Source: Prochlorococcus_E sp000760215 (lineage in GTDB: Bacteria; Cyanobacteriota; Cyanobacteriia; PCC-6307; Cyanobiaceae). Taken from it: a DNA stretch of 64,000 nucleotides. The stretch lies in NCBI RefSeq assembly GCF_047303175.1, contig NZ_CP138945.1. One strand, 5' to 3'. The notes under the pieces were generated by a model. It was not told where the DNA came from, did no database searches, and was given only the letters and a program-made list of their open reading frames with translations. Positions 52,471 through 60,602 of the stretch are shown piece by piece. Every line of letters begins with the position of its first letter. Within the stretch, counting starts at the first letter, position 1. Both the position numbers and the translations under genes were made by a program.

Positions 52471-52570
52471 ATGACAGGCATTAACTATTCACTAATAAAA
52501 AGTGAGCCTGATTTCATACCAAGGGATTAGAAGGGATTCGAAAATCCTGTTCAAACTCTCTTCAAACTTT
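52471..52570 (+). repeat. Dispersed EVE-like/tandem TTCAAAC repeat, copy A
   Basis: Contains a short frame INYSLIKSEPDFIPRD, and at its 3' end CCTGTTCAAACTCTCTTCAA followed by ACTTTT. Matches copy C at 63502..63616. The left inverted-repeat arm has decayed (about 9 of 14 positions). Confidence 0.65.
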
Positions 52571-52579
52571 TAGCCAAAC

Positions 52580-53926
52580 TCATTCAAGGTTGGTTAGAGA
52601 ATTAGAATGAATTCTGGAAATATTTGCTCCAACTGCATTGAGCTTTTCCGCGAAATCTTCATAACCTCTATCGAGGTGCATCAAACCATGGATAACGCTT
52701 GTTCCATTTGCAGCAAGGCTTGCCAAGACCATTGCAGCACAAGATCTTAAGTCCCCTCCCGTAATAGAAGTTGCCTTTAAATTGTTGCTACCAATAACAA
52801 AGGCAGTATTGCCTTCTAGGAGAATCTTTGCTCCCATTCTCTGTAATTCACCAACATGCTGCATTCTATTTTCAAAAACAGTTTCTTGGATTTTTGATCT
52901 TCCGTTAACCGTAGTCATCAGAGACATAAAGGGAGCTTGTAGATCCGTGGGGAATCCTGGGAATGGACTTGTTATTAGATCGACTGCTTGAAGATTTTTT
53001 CTTGAAATGATGCTTAGAGTTTCACCTGAGTATTCGATTAAACAGCCACATTCTTGTAGCTTTAAAATGACTGCTCCTAAGTGCTCTGGAATAACGGGAG
53101 AAATAGTTAAAGAAGAACGTGTAATCGCAGCTGCGACAAGAAATGTGCCAGCCTCAATACGATCTGGCATGACCGTATAGCTACACCCATTGAGATGATC
53201 AACTCCTTCAATAGTGATCTGAGAAGTTCCTGCACCTTGAATCTTGGCACCCATCTTGTTCAACATAGTTACGAGATCATTAATCTCAGGTTCTTGTGCG
53301 GCGTTCTCGAGAATTGTCGTTCCCTGAGCAAGAGTCGCTGCCATCAAAATAGTTGCAGTTGCTCCAACACTTTTACAATTGAATTTGACAAGTGCACCGG
53401 TTAATCGTTTTCGAGGACTAATCACCTTTGCAGCAACATAATCATTCTCAATTTCCACTCTTGCTCCTAAGGCTCTCAATCCTTGGATATGCTCATCAAT
53501 AGGTCTTGCACCTATTCTGCAACCACCAGGCAATGGAATTTTGACTTCTCCAAATCTCGCAAGGAGAGGACCTATACAGAAGAAACTTGCTCTAAGCGAA
53601 TGAAAAGCTTCGCAAGACAAATCATTTGAGGGAAGACTTAGTCGACTGGTCATTAGCTCTAATTGATTCTTATTGCGTCTCAGCTCTACACCCATAGAGA
53701 CTAATAGCTTAGACATCGCACCAACATCAGCAAGTAGAGGGACATTAGAGAGAGAAACAGACCTATCTACAAGTAACGCTGCAGCCATAAGGAGCAACGC
53801 AGAATTCTTTGCACCACTAACTCTTATATGACCAGATAAGCTTTGACTTCCTAGAACTTGCAAGCACTTACTAGATAGATGATCTTGATCGAGAGTCAAA
53901 TTATTTTCAGTTTTAGGAATACTCAT
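52580..53926 (-). CDS. murA: UDP-N-acetylglucosamine 1-carboxyvinyltransferase
   Basis: 448 residues. SGAKNSALLLMAA (Lys40, Asn41) and PLPGGCRIGARPIDEHIQGL (Cys136, the catalytic and fosfomycin-sensitive position) are diagnostic. It adds enolpyruvate from PEP to UDP-GlcNAc, the first committed step of peptidoglycan synthesis. A short N-terminal extension of about 22 residues precedes the usual start. Two small genes follow upstream on the same strand. Confidence 0.95.
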   Translation of the reverse strand: MSIPKTENNLTLDQDHLSSKCLQVLGSQSLSGHIRVSGAKNSALLLMAAALLVDRSVSLSNVPLLADVGAMSKLLVSMGVELRRNKNQLELMTSRLSLPSNDLSCEAFHSLRASFFCIGPLLARFGEVKIPLPGGCRIGARPIDEHIQGLRALGARVEIENDYVAAKVISPRKRLTGALVKFNCKSVGATATILMAATLAQGTTILENAAQEPEINDLVTMLNKMGAKIQGAGTSQITIEGVDHLNGCSYTVMPDRIEAGTFLVAAAITRSSLTISPVIPEHLGAVILKLQECGCLIEYSGETLSIISRKNLQAVDLITSPFPGFPTDLQAPFMSLMTTVNGRSKIQETVFENRMQHVGELQRMGAKILLEGNTAFVIGSNNLKATSITGGDLRSCAAMVLASLAANGTSVIHGLMHLDRGYEDFAEKLNAVGANISRIHSNSLTNLE

Positions 53927-53937
53927 ACAAAGGGAGG

Positions 53938-54201
53938 TTAAAAATAATTTTCTTGATTCAAGTTAGAGCAGTATCTTTTTTGGGAAGGCAGATCACCTGC
54001 TTCCCAACAGTCTGCAACTAAAGCAGCTTTAGTTGCAGCACAATCCTCGTGACTCGTGGTGGCTCTATAGCCAGAAGTTCCTAGATAGAGGCCAATGCGA
54101 TATGGAGTAACACAGTTATTTGATACCTCTATTAATGGTTGTTCAATAAATGAAAAAGGCGCAAAGATGGAGAGCATTGCAATAAATGATTTACAGTTCA
54201 T
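53938..54201 (-). CDS. Small exported Cys-containing protein
   Basis: 87 residues. Signal-like start (MNCKSFIAMLSIFAPFSFIE), then CVTPYRIGLYLGTSGYRATT, HEDCAATKAALVADCWEAG and RYCSNL give several cysteines suited to disulfides. It follows the 54204..54539 gene with a 2-bp gap. Function unknown. Confidence 0.55.
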   Translation of the reverse strand: MNCKSFIAMLSIFAPFSFIEQPLIEVSNNCVTPYRIGLYLGTSGYRATTSHEDCAATKAALVADCWEAGDLPSQKRYCSNLNQENYF

Positions 54202-54203
54202 CC

Positions 54204-54539
54204 CTAAACTTCAGGACTCTTCAATAAAACAGATAAATCTTTAGGTGGAATCACCTCGCGCAATTGACCATGAACTTTTTCACAACAAGTATCTCTTCTT
54301 AAGAAAGGCTCATCACTTCTAACTTCAATGGAACATTCCCTTTTACTTTTATCACTCCAAGAAATTAAGACATTTACCTTGGATTTGTAATCATCATCTA
54401 CGCTTTTACACTCTGCAAAGATTTGAGCAGGGGTACTGAATTCATTTGAAACATCCAATCCAACATTCGCAAGCGCCTGGGTGAAACTGCTAAACAAGCA
54501 ATCACCATCAACTTCAGATAGATATTGGAAAAAAGCCAT
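54204..54539 (-). CDS. 111-residue Cys-containing hypothetical protein
   Basis: MAFFQYLSEVDGDCLFSSFTQ, then KVNVLISWSDKSKRECSIEV and RRDTCCEKVHGQ. Soluble, beta-rich, with five cysteines. Likely in an operon with the exported protein at 53938 and perhaps murA. Conserved in cyanobacteria by appearance, but no named family. Confidence 0.55.
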   Translation of the reverse strand: MAFFQYLSEVDGDCLFSSFTQALANVGLDVSNEFSTPAQIFAECKSVDDDYKSKVNVLISWSDKSKRECSIEVRSDEPFLRRDTCCEKVHGQLREVIPPKDLSVLLKSPEV

Positions 54540-54629
54540 AACACAAGCGAATAAATCGCAGAAGATAGTGCCCCATCACCAGCCTGCTATCGCTTCAAGA
54601 GAGAAGCGCTTGCTTTAATAATATGCCTT

Positions 54630-54653
54630 AGTATACCCATCAATGGGTATACT
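54630..54653. promoter_or_regulatory. Perfect 11-bp palindrome upstream of the response regulator
   Basis: AGTATACCCAT and ATGGGTATACT flank a 2-bp spacer. It lies 115 bp before the response regulator gene. A second short inverted repeat (CCCCT/AGGGG) follows at 54673-54687. An operator for the regulator or another dimeric factor is plausible. Confidence 0.6.
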
Positions 54654-54767
54654 CTGTACTCATATACTATCACCCCTGAAAAAGGGGAGGAGTGGCGCTT
54701 AACATTTTCATAAGGGCTTGGCGGATTGTTCGATTGCTGTCTATTGTTTATTTAGTCTTCCTAAGCG

Positions 54768-55352
54768 TTGTTGAATGTATTAATTGTCGAAGATGATCTC
54801 ATTCTCTTGGATTTTTTAAGCCAAGAGCTATCTAGTCAGATCAATCCCCTAGGGGGGGTAGTCAGAAAGGCTTCTTGCCTTTTTGATGCACGTAAATTAA
54901 TTTCCCAAAGCTCTCCTGACTGGATTCTGGTCGACTTACTCCTTCCAGACGGATCAGGTATTGAATTGGCGGAAGAGTTCGTTCAAATTAAATCCAACGC
55001 TAAAGTTTTAATACTTACTGCACAAGCTGATCAATATGCAATACCTGCAACTCTTTTGAAAAGCGTACATGCATTGATTAATAAGGCTGATGGTTTAGCA
55101 CCATTAAGAGAGGCAGTTTGGGAGATATGTAGAGAATTTGACACCACTTTCCCTGACTTAAATAGTCTTACGCCAAGACAATTGGAATTTCTTCACCTTA
55201 TTGGAGAAGGACTCGATACTGCGCAAATTGCCAAGAAATTAGATGTTAGTTTCTCTACCGCTCAGACACATAGACGACAAATTACACGAAAATTAGGAAT
55301 TAAAGGTTCTGCCTTGGTAACGCTTTCAAGGAACCTACCTAAGGTTTCGTAA
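54768..55352 (+). CDS. NarL/LuxR-family response regulator
   Basis: 194 residues. Receiver domain residues 1-120 with acidic pair VEDD (Asp9-Asp10), phospho-acceptor Asp56 (WILVDLLLPDG), and Lys106. LuxR-type HTH about residues 133-183: LTPRQLEFLHLIGEGLDTAQ and IAKKLDVSFSTAQTHRRQI. The histidine kinase starts 1 bp after the stop, so they are a two-component pair. A palindromic site upstream suggests autoregulation. Signal unknown. Confidence 0.9.
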   Translation: MLNVLIVEDDLILLDFLSQELSSQINPLGGVVRKASCLFDARKLISQSSPDWILVDLLLPDGSGIELAEEFVQIKSNAKVLILTAQADQYAIPATLLKSVHALINKADGLAPLREAVWEICREFDTTFPDLNSLTPRQLEFLHLIGEGLDTAQIAKKLDVSFSTAQTHRRQITRKLGIKGSALVTLSRNLPKVS

Positions 55353-55353
55353 A

Positions 55354-56868
55354 ATGCTGATCAATTATAAATTGAAAAAATTTGTTGGTTTAATTTCTAT
55401 TAATTTACTTGCAATATCAGGATATTTTTTACTTGCATTATTGGCTAAAGAAGCTTTTGCTTGGCAATCGACAGCTATAACCTTATGGCCAGCTTCTGGA
55501 TTAGCTAATGCATTATTGATATCTCATGGTTGGATAGTCCTGCCTGGTTTAGCAATTGGCAATTTTCTTGGAACAGCTTTTGATCCCAATGCAGGTTTTT
55601 CTTTTCAACCATTTATGCTACCGGTGGCTATTGCAGCTTCAGCCCAAGCAGGGTTTGTTCGATGGATGCTAATCCGCAAGAATCTTTTAAATGACCCTTT
55701 AACAAGAATTTCTAGACTAACAACCTTTCTCTTAATTATTGGGCCTTTAGGGAATTGGCCAGCAGCAGCAACATTTTTGTTCTATCGAATTGCTAATTCA
55801 AGCAATTTGAAAATCACTAATTTTGCATTACTTGATTCAAGTTACGTTAATGGCGCGTTCTTCTGGTGGCTTGGAGACTCTCTTGGCTCCTTGCTGTTAG
55901 TGCCTTTGCTTCTTTTGCTATTGCCATTCAGAAGACCCATATGGCTAGAACGACGAACTTATCTGCTTAGACCACTTTTAGCAATGATTGCATTGCTAAT
56001 TACGGGATCATTCATAGAAAGAATCCTATTAGAGCGCATTGATATAACACCTCAAATGTTAGAGCCCCTTCAAGGCTTAAGACTTTTATCTACCTTTGCT
56101 TGGATTGTTGTTGCTCTTGGTGTTTTGGGATTGATTTTACAAATCTCTGGCAAATATCTAGAGCAAGAAAAACTTTTGAGTCGCTCTCGATTAGCCGGAG
56201 ATGCAGCAGGAGCAGTGATCCATGAAATTGGACAACCATTAATTCGATTAAGATTAAGGCTTGAAAGAATTGTTACTTCCTTGGAAAAAAATATAAATGC
56301 ACCGTCAGATTTTTCATCTTCTTATTCAGAACTGAAGAGTCAAGCGGAGCAAAGCCTAGATGAATTAAATTCTGTAGTTTTAAATACTCGATCCATTCAA
56401 GATTTAACTTTGGCAGGAATCAGGGATTCAAATTCAGCAGATTTAAAAGATGCGATAGCAACATCATCTACACAACTGCGGCAAGAGTTAGATCGTTTAG
56501 ATCAAGACTTAAATATCTCCATAGAAAATGAATTGCCTCAGGTGAGTGCTGGACAGATTCAATTGCAAGCAGCTATTAGGAATCTCCTCTCCAATGCAAT
56601 TAAAGCTGCTGGCGAGAATGGTGTCATTCGTATATATGTTAGATATTTCTCTAACTATGTATACTGTGAGATTGAGGATTCAGGCAGTGGATTCGATCCT
56701 CTTTGTGTTCCTGATGGGAAGAAAAGGTTTAAGTCTCATTCAAATGGAATGGGTCTTGGCTTAATGATTGTCCGAAGAGTTATAGACGATAATGGCGGAA
56801 AGATTCAATTTACTAATTCACAAGAACTTGGAGGCGCAAAAGTAAAAATTTGGCTAAAACCAAATTAG
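55354..56868 (+). CDS. MASE1-type membrane sensor histidine kinase
   Basis: 504 residues. About eight N-terminal transmembrane helices with LWPASGLANALLISHGW and LPGLAIGNFLGTAFDP, a MASE1-like sensor. H-box AVIHEIGQPLIRLRLRL (His near 290), N-box LRNLLSNAIKAAG, G1 DSGSGFDP and G2 NGMGLGLMIVRRV complete the kinase. Partner of the response regulator immediately upstream. MASE1 ligands are mostly unknown. Confidence 0.9.
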   Translation: MLINYKLKKFVGLISINLLAISGYFLLALLAKEAFAWQSTAITLWPASGLANALLISHGWIVLPGLAIGNFLGTAFDPNAGFSFQPFMLPVAIAASAQAGFVRWMLIRKNLLNDPLTRISRLTTFLLIIGPLGNWPAAATFLFYRIANSSNLKITNFALLDSSYVNGAFFWWLGDSLGSLLLVPLLLLLLPFRRPIWLERRTYLLRPLLAMIALLITGSFIERILLERIDITPQMLEPLQGLRLLSTFAWIVVALGVLGLILQISGKYLEQEKLLSRSRLAGDAAGAVIHEIGQPLIRLRLRLERIVTSLEKNINAPSDFSSSYSELKSQAEQSLDELNSVVLNTRSIQDLTLAGIRDSNSADLKDAIATSSTQLRQELDRLDQDLNISIENELPQVSAGQIQLQAAIRNLLSNAIKAAGENGVIRIYVRYFSNYVYCEIEDSGSGFDPLCVPDGKKRFKSHSNGMGLGLMIVRRVIDDNGGKIQFTNSQELGGAKVKIWLKPN

Positions 56869-56883
56869 ACGTAGGACTTCTTA

Positions 56884-57060
56884 ATGGAAAGCTATGCAGA
56901 TATGATCGTAATGGTTTATCGAGATGAGTATTATAACCCTGAAACAGAGGACAAGGAGATTACAGAACTCATCACTTGCAAGCCTCGCAATGGTCTAGAT
57001 GATACTGTGAAACTCCTATTTGAACCGCAGCACACAAGGTTCAGGCATTTGGCAGCTTAG
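56884..57060 (+). pseudogene. Second dnaB C-terminal fragment, with an intact 58-codon frame
   Basis: From ATG 56884 the frame is MESYADMIVMVYRDEYYNP, then ETEDKEITELITCKPRNG and TVKLLFEPQHTRFRHLAA. This matches the DnaB tail (ADLVM.YRDEYYNPE...). It shares most bases with the 48280..48432 part of the first fragment. With an open frame and a start, it might be a small expressed protein, but it lacks the Walker A region and cannot be a helicase. Confidence 0.75.
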
Positions 57061-57162
57061 AAAAATGGAAATCAACAAAGCCTCAGGTTGGGAAGTTGTC
57101 CTTGCAGCTGTTAAAAAATATCGTTTCAGTTACGATTTGCAAGATTCCACTCTTCATAGCGA

Positions 57163-57348
57163 ATGAATCCCTTTCTAGCGCTTATCGTTCCTCTATTAAT
57201 TCTTGGGTTCATCTACATTCTGATCATCAACAACAAAGGTCTTCCTACTTGGATGGAACGACTATCTAATAACAGTGCGGCTATATGGACTTATGGAATC
57301 ATTGCGATAACTGTTCTATCAATCCTGAAGTACTGGAGCAATAGTTAA
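57163..57348 (+). CDS. 61-residue membrane protein
   Basis: Two helices: MNPFLALIVPLLILGFIYIL and AIWTYGIIAITVLSILKYW, with KGLPTWMERLSNNSA between them. Stop is followed immediately by the next ATG (TAAATG). Family unknown. Confidence 0.55.
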   Translation: MNPFLALIVPLLILGFIYILIINNKGLPTWMERLSNNSAAIWTYGIIAITVLSILKYWSNS

Positions 57349-57513
57349 ATGACTCTTAGTCATCATAGACAACACAAAATTTATATTGCTGCAACTATGG
57401 GATATGGTCTTGGTTCAGAAGATCCAGAAGAAGTTGCTTATTACGAAAAAGTCAAGGGAGCGATGAAAAAAGGTAGAGAAACGGGGAACATGGGAATAAT
57501 AAGAACCGATTGA
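57349..57513 (+). CDS. 54-residue hypothetical protein
   Basis: MTLSHHRQHKIYIAATMGYG, then LGSEDPEEVAYYEKVKGAMK and KGRETGNMG. Soluble, alpha/beta. It is translationally linked to the membrane protein before it and lies 4 bp ahead of a nuclease gene. Role unknown. Confidence 0.55.
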   Translation: MTLSHHRQHKIYIAATMGYGLGSEDPEEVAYYEKVKGAMKKGRETGNMGIIRTD

Positions 57514-57517
57514 ATAA

Positions 57518-58375
57518 ATGATCGACCTCAAACGCAATGGTAAAAAAGAACCTGTAAAAGCAACTGGGGTACGTAGTAGAGAATCGTCTTCTTACACCCC
57601 TAATCAAAAAGAAGATTTCAAGATTAGTAGAGGTCGTTTCTCTAATTTCCTCACCTGTCAAAGATGTTTCTATCTAGATCGAGTAATGGGTCTTGATCCT
57701 CCTGGGACTCCAGGTTGGACTCTGAATGAAACAACTGACTTACTACTAAAAAAAGAGTTTGATGAGTGCCGAGAAACCCATACAGCACACCGTTTATTTG
57801 CTCCTAATGGATTGAGTCATGTTATCCCATTTGATCACCCGGAAATGGATAACTGGAGGGACTCTCTTCACTATGGTTTGATGCTCAGATATAAAACCTC
57901 AAGTATTATTTTGACGGGAGGTGTTGATGATATTTGGCAGAATACAAACACTCAGCAATTGATAATTGTTGACTACAAATCTCAAGCAAAGAATGCTCGA
58001 GTGGATAAACAAGATTACTTAGATGATCCATACCATGAGGGATATAAAATCCAAATGGACTTCTATGCCTACCTTTTATCGGGGATGGGTTTTGATGTTC
58101 ATCCAACGTCTTACTTCTTAGTGTGCAATGCCAAGAGAGATGAAGATGGATTCCATAAAACAATGAACTTTGACGAGTATCTAGTTCCTTACAAGTGGAA
58201 TAGCAATTGGATAGAAAGCAAAGTTGATGAGATGATTACTCTGATGAACCAATACGAAATCCCAGAAGCTAATGCATGCTGTAAGAACTGTGCATATTCA
58301 GATCAGTACGCAAAAGCAGTTCATCCAGAAGGACTTAAACGAGGTCAAAGTATTCAAAGAAGTTTATTTTATTGA
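57518..58375 (+). CDS. PD-(D/E)XK (Cas4/RecB-type) nuclease-like protein
   Basis: 285 residues. FSNFLTCQRCFYLDRVMGL supplies the first Fe-S cysteines; the core reads GGVDDIWQ then LIIVDYKSQAKNA (D...DYK). A C-terminal CCKNCAYSDQ gives more cysteines, as in Cas4/AddB-type Fe-S nucleases. No cas genes or CRISPR array are nearby, so a DNA-repair or mobile-element role is inferred. Confidence 0.8.
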   Translation: MIDLKRNGKKEPVKATGVRSRESSSYTPNQKEDFKISRGRFSNFLTCQRCFYLDRVMGLDPPGTPGWTLNETTDLLLKKEFDECRETHTAHRLFAPNGLSHVIPFDHPEMDNWRDSLHYGLMLRYKTSSIILTGGVDDIWQNTNTQQLIIVDYKSQAKNARVDKQDYLDDPYHEGYKIQMDFYAYLLSGMGFDVHPTSYFLVCNAKRDEDGFHKTMNFDEYLVPYKWNSNWIESKVDEMITLMNQYEIPEANACCKNCAYSDQYAKAVHPEGLKRGQSIQRSLFY

Positions 58376-58612
58376 TTTAAGAGATAATACAAATATCAAA
58401 AAATCACTTGACTGAGATCTCTCATACGCTTATTCAAACTTCCACTTCTAGCGCCACAGCACAGTCATACCATACCAAAAAAGAAATTAATTACTGGCGA
58501 ATAAACAGTTAGATTTAAAATATAAACAAGGATTAGAAGCCATTAAAGAAATCCATTCACACATTTTTCATAGGAAAGTTTTAGGCATAGCTCTGTCAAT
58601 GAATGCTTAACA
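58376..58612. other. Intergenic stretch with degenerate repeat copy D
   Basis: Contains TTATTCAAACTTCC (58450s) and AAAAAGAAATTAATTACTGG near 58480, reading EINYWRINS. This resembles the 5' part of the dispersed repeat. No ORF of note. Confidence 0.4.
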
Positions 58613-59035
58613 TTAATAATCTATCTTTGATTGTCTTATTCTCTTTAATTCACCTCGTTTCTTCTTTGACTCAACTCTCTTGTTTTGAGATGAACGTGTT
58701 GGAATCGTCTTCCTTCTCTTCTTTGGAGGTGACTTTAAGAGCTCTCGTATAATTGAAGCAAGTCTAGTTAAAGCTAATTGTCTATTTTGATATTGGGTTC
58801 TCTTATCCTGAACGGCTATGCAAATACAACCATTGATGAGTTTAATCTTATCTTGAGTTGACATTCTATGCTTCTGGTATGGAGTTAAAGTTCTTGATTC
58901 AGATATGTTAAAGACAATCTCAACGCGACTGTCTGTCTTATTTACGTTCTGTCCACCTGCTCCTGATGATCTTGAGAATCGCCACTCTATTTCGTTAGCT
59001 GGTATTTCTAGTTTATAGTTAATCTTTAGATTCAT
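58613..59035 (-). CDS. arfB: Peptidyl-tRNA hydrolase ArfB (YaeJ)
   Basis: 140 residues. RSSGAGGQNVNKTDSRVEIV contains the catalytic GGQ; a basic C-terminal tail (KKRRKTIPTRSSQNKRVESK) is the ribosome-entry tail typical of ArfB. It rescues stalled ribosomes without a stop codon by hydrolysing peptidyl-tRNA. Lies 32 bp from the EamA gene on the same strand. Confidence 0.9.
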   Translation of the reverse strand: MNLKINYKLEIPANEIEWRFSRSSGAGGQNVNKTDSRVEIVFNISESRTLTPYQKHRMSTQDKIKLINGCICIAVQDKRTQYQNRQLALTRLASIIRELLKSPPKKRRKTIPTRSSQNKRVESKKKRGELKRIRQSKIDY

Positions 59036-59066
59036 TTTTCTTTTCTAATTTGCTACTAACTAATTC

Positions 59067-59933
59067 TCAAATAAATACCATTCCGACGCCCAGTATTGTC
59101 GTTGCAGTTAATACATAAGTTTTCCAATTAATCTCCTCTCCCTCCATTCTTGCTAAGAAAAGTGCCATTACAGGAGAAGTACTTAAAAGTGTCCAACCTA
59201 ATCCAATAGGCAATAATTTAAAGACATTTTGCTGTAACAAAATTCCTATATTTGTCCCCAAAAATGTTGCAAATAAAAGACTAAGCTTATTTTCCAAAGA
59301 AATCTTTCTAACTGAATAAATCAATTGTTTCCTTAGGAAAGGAAGGAAAGCAAAAATGCTTCCAAGCAATCGGATTTCTGTAGTTTGGAATGGGTTTAAA
59401 TCAGAGTTTATGAGGACAATTCTTGACAAGGCTGCTGCTATCACAGCACATAATACTGAAAGAATAGCAAATATAAAGCCTTCTTTTATATCTTTATTTG
59501 ATGTTATATTTTGAGTATTTATAGTTTTCTGAAAAGCTACTCCTAGCAAAGAAATACTTACTATAAAAACTCCTGACCATACCTTAATAGGAAGTATCTC
59601 TTTCAGAAAAATTGCCCCTAAAACGGTTGCAATAATGGGAGATAAAGCTTCAACAGTAAGAGTACGACGTGTACCTAATTTTTTCAAAGATATTATATAA
59701 AAAGTATCACCTACAGAAATTCCTATAATTCCACTTAAAAAAAGAATAAAAATATCTTTAAAACTAGATTGAAAGTCAAAAGTCAAGATGACCGGTAAGA
59801 ATATAATAAAAGCAATTATATTTTTCGTTATATTTATTTGTGCAGCAGAAAAGTATTTAGTCTGCTGTCTCCATAAGTAACAAGCATATGTCCAAGAGCT
59901 AGCAGCTCCTAACGCAGAAATAATCCCAAACAA
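59067..59933 (-). CDS. EamA/DMT-family transporter
   Basis: 288 residues with about ten hydrophobic helices in two EamA repeats (WRQQTKYFSAAQINITKNII and the later SRIVLINSDLNPFQTTEIRL). Likely exports or imports a metabolite; substrate unknown. Its start is 4 bp from the next small exported peptide gene on the same strand. Confidence 0.8.
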   Translation of the reverse strand: MFGIISALGAASSWTYACYLWRQQTKYFSAAQINITKNIIAFIIFLPVILTFDFQSSFKDIFILFLSGIIGISVGDTFYIISLKKLGTRRTLTVEALSPIIATVLGAIFLKEILPIKVWSGVFIVSISLLGVAFQKTINTQNITSNKDIKEGFIFAILSVLCAVIAAALSRIVLINSDLNPFQTTEIRLLGSIFAFLPFLRKQLIYSVRKISLENKLSLLFATFLGTNIGILLQQNVFKLLPIGLGWTLLSTSPVMALFLARMEGEEINWKTYVLTATTILGVGMVFI

Positions 59934-59936
59934 AAC

Positions 59937-60086
59937 TTACTTATCTGACTCGTCTACTTGCTCTGTCTTCTCTTGATTTGCTTTGTCCTTCGAATAAGGG
60001 CAATCACCATCACCTCCCCAGCCCCAAGCAAGTACAGGAGCAGAAATCATTAAAAGAGCAAATAATACTGGAAGATTTTTTTTCAC
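59937..60086 (-). CDS. Exported WGWG-motif peptide
   Basis: 49 residues from GTG 60086. Signal peptide MKKNLPVLFALLMISAPVLA, then AWGWGGDGDCPYSKDKA and an acidic Glu/Asp-rich tail. A broken paralogue is at 15759..15866. Gene end is 3 bp from the EamA gene start, so the two are likely cotranscribed. Function unknown. Confidence 0.6.
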   Translation of the reverse strand: MKKNLPVLFALLMISAPVLAWGWGGDGDCPYSKDKANQEKTEQVDESDK

Positions 60087-60602
60087 TACAGGTTCGAAAT
60101 AGGTTGATCATAAAGCCTTTCTAAAATATAGCAAAATATACTTATAACTATTAGGCCCAGATCCATTCTCTCTTACCAAGGTAAGTCGTCTTCATCAATA
60201 GGACTTTCTTCATAAGTTGTTTAAGTTCCTTAAGTCTAATCAATTATTTTTCTTTGAATAAAATTTCATATTAGATTAGAGTTGGAAGATCCCTTTATTA
60301 GCAAGGCTTGTAGCAATGAAGAGAAGGGGTCTGCAATCCAATTCCAATAACGCGTGAAGGGAACCTGCATCCAACCCCTCACTCCCTAAACATTACTCCT
60401 GATTTTGGCGCTGTATATTGACTGAAAGATCTTTTGATCGTGTCTATCTTTGTTTATCAATGTTGAGAAGGCATTGCGAATCACTAACCCCAACTACTCG
60501 CTAGTAAAAAGAAAGCCTGCTCTCATGCTAGCTTCGACAAGCAATTAAGGGCGGTCCATTAAAACTTTATATACTAAAAATATAAACATCAAGAAGGGCA
60601 AA
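60087..60602. other. Intergenic stretch with degenerate repeat copy E
   Basis: About 515 bp without a supported gene. Near 60488-60530 it has AACTACTCGCTAGTAAAAAG, reading NYSLVKRKPA, a decayed form of the dispersed repeat. The rest shows nothing I recognise; a promoter for the serine hydrolase is expected near its 3' end. Confidence 0.4.
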
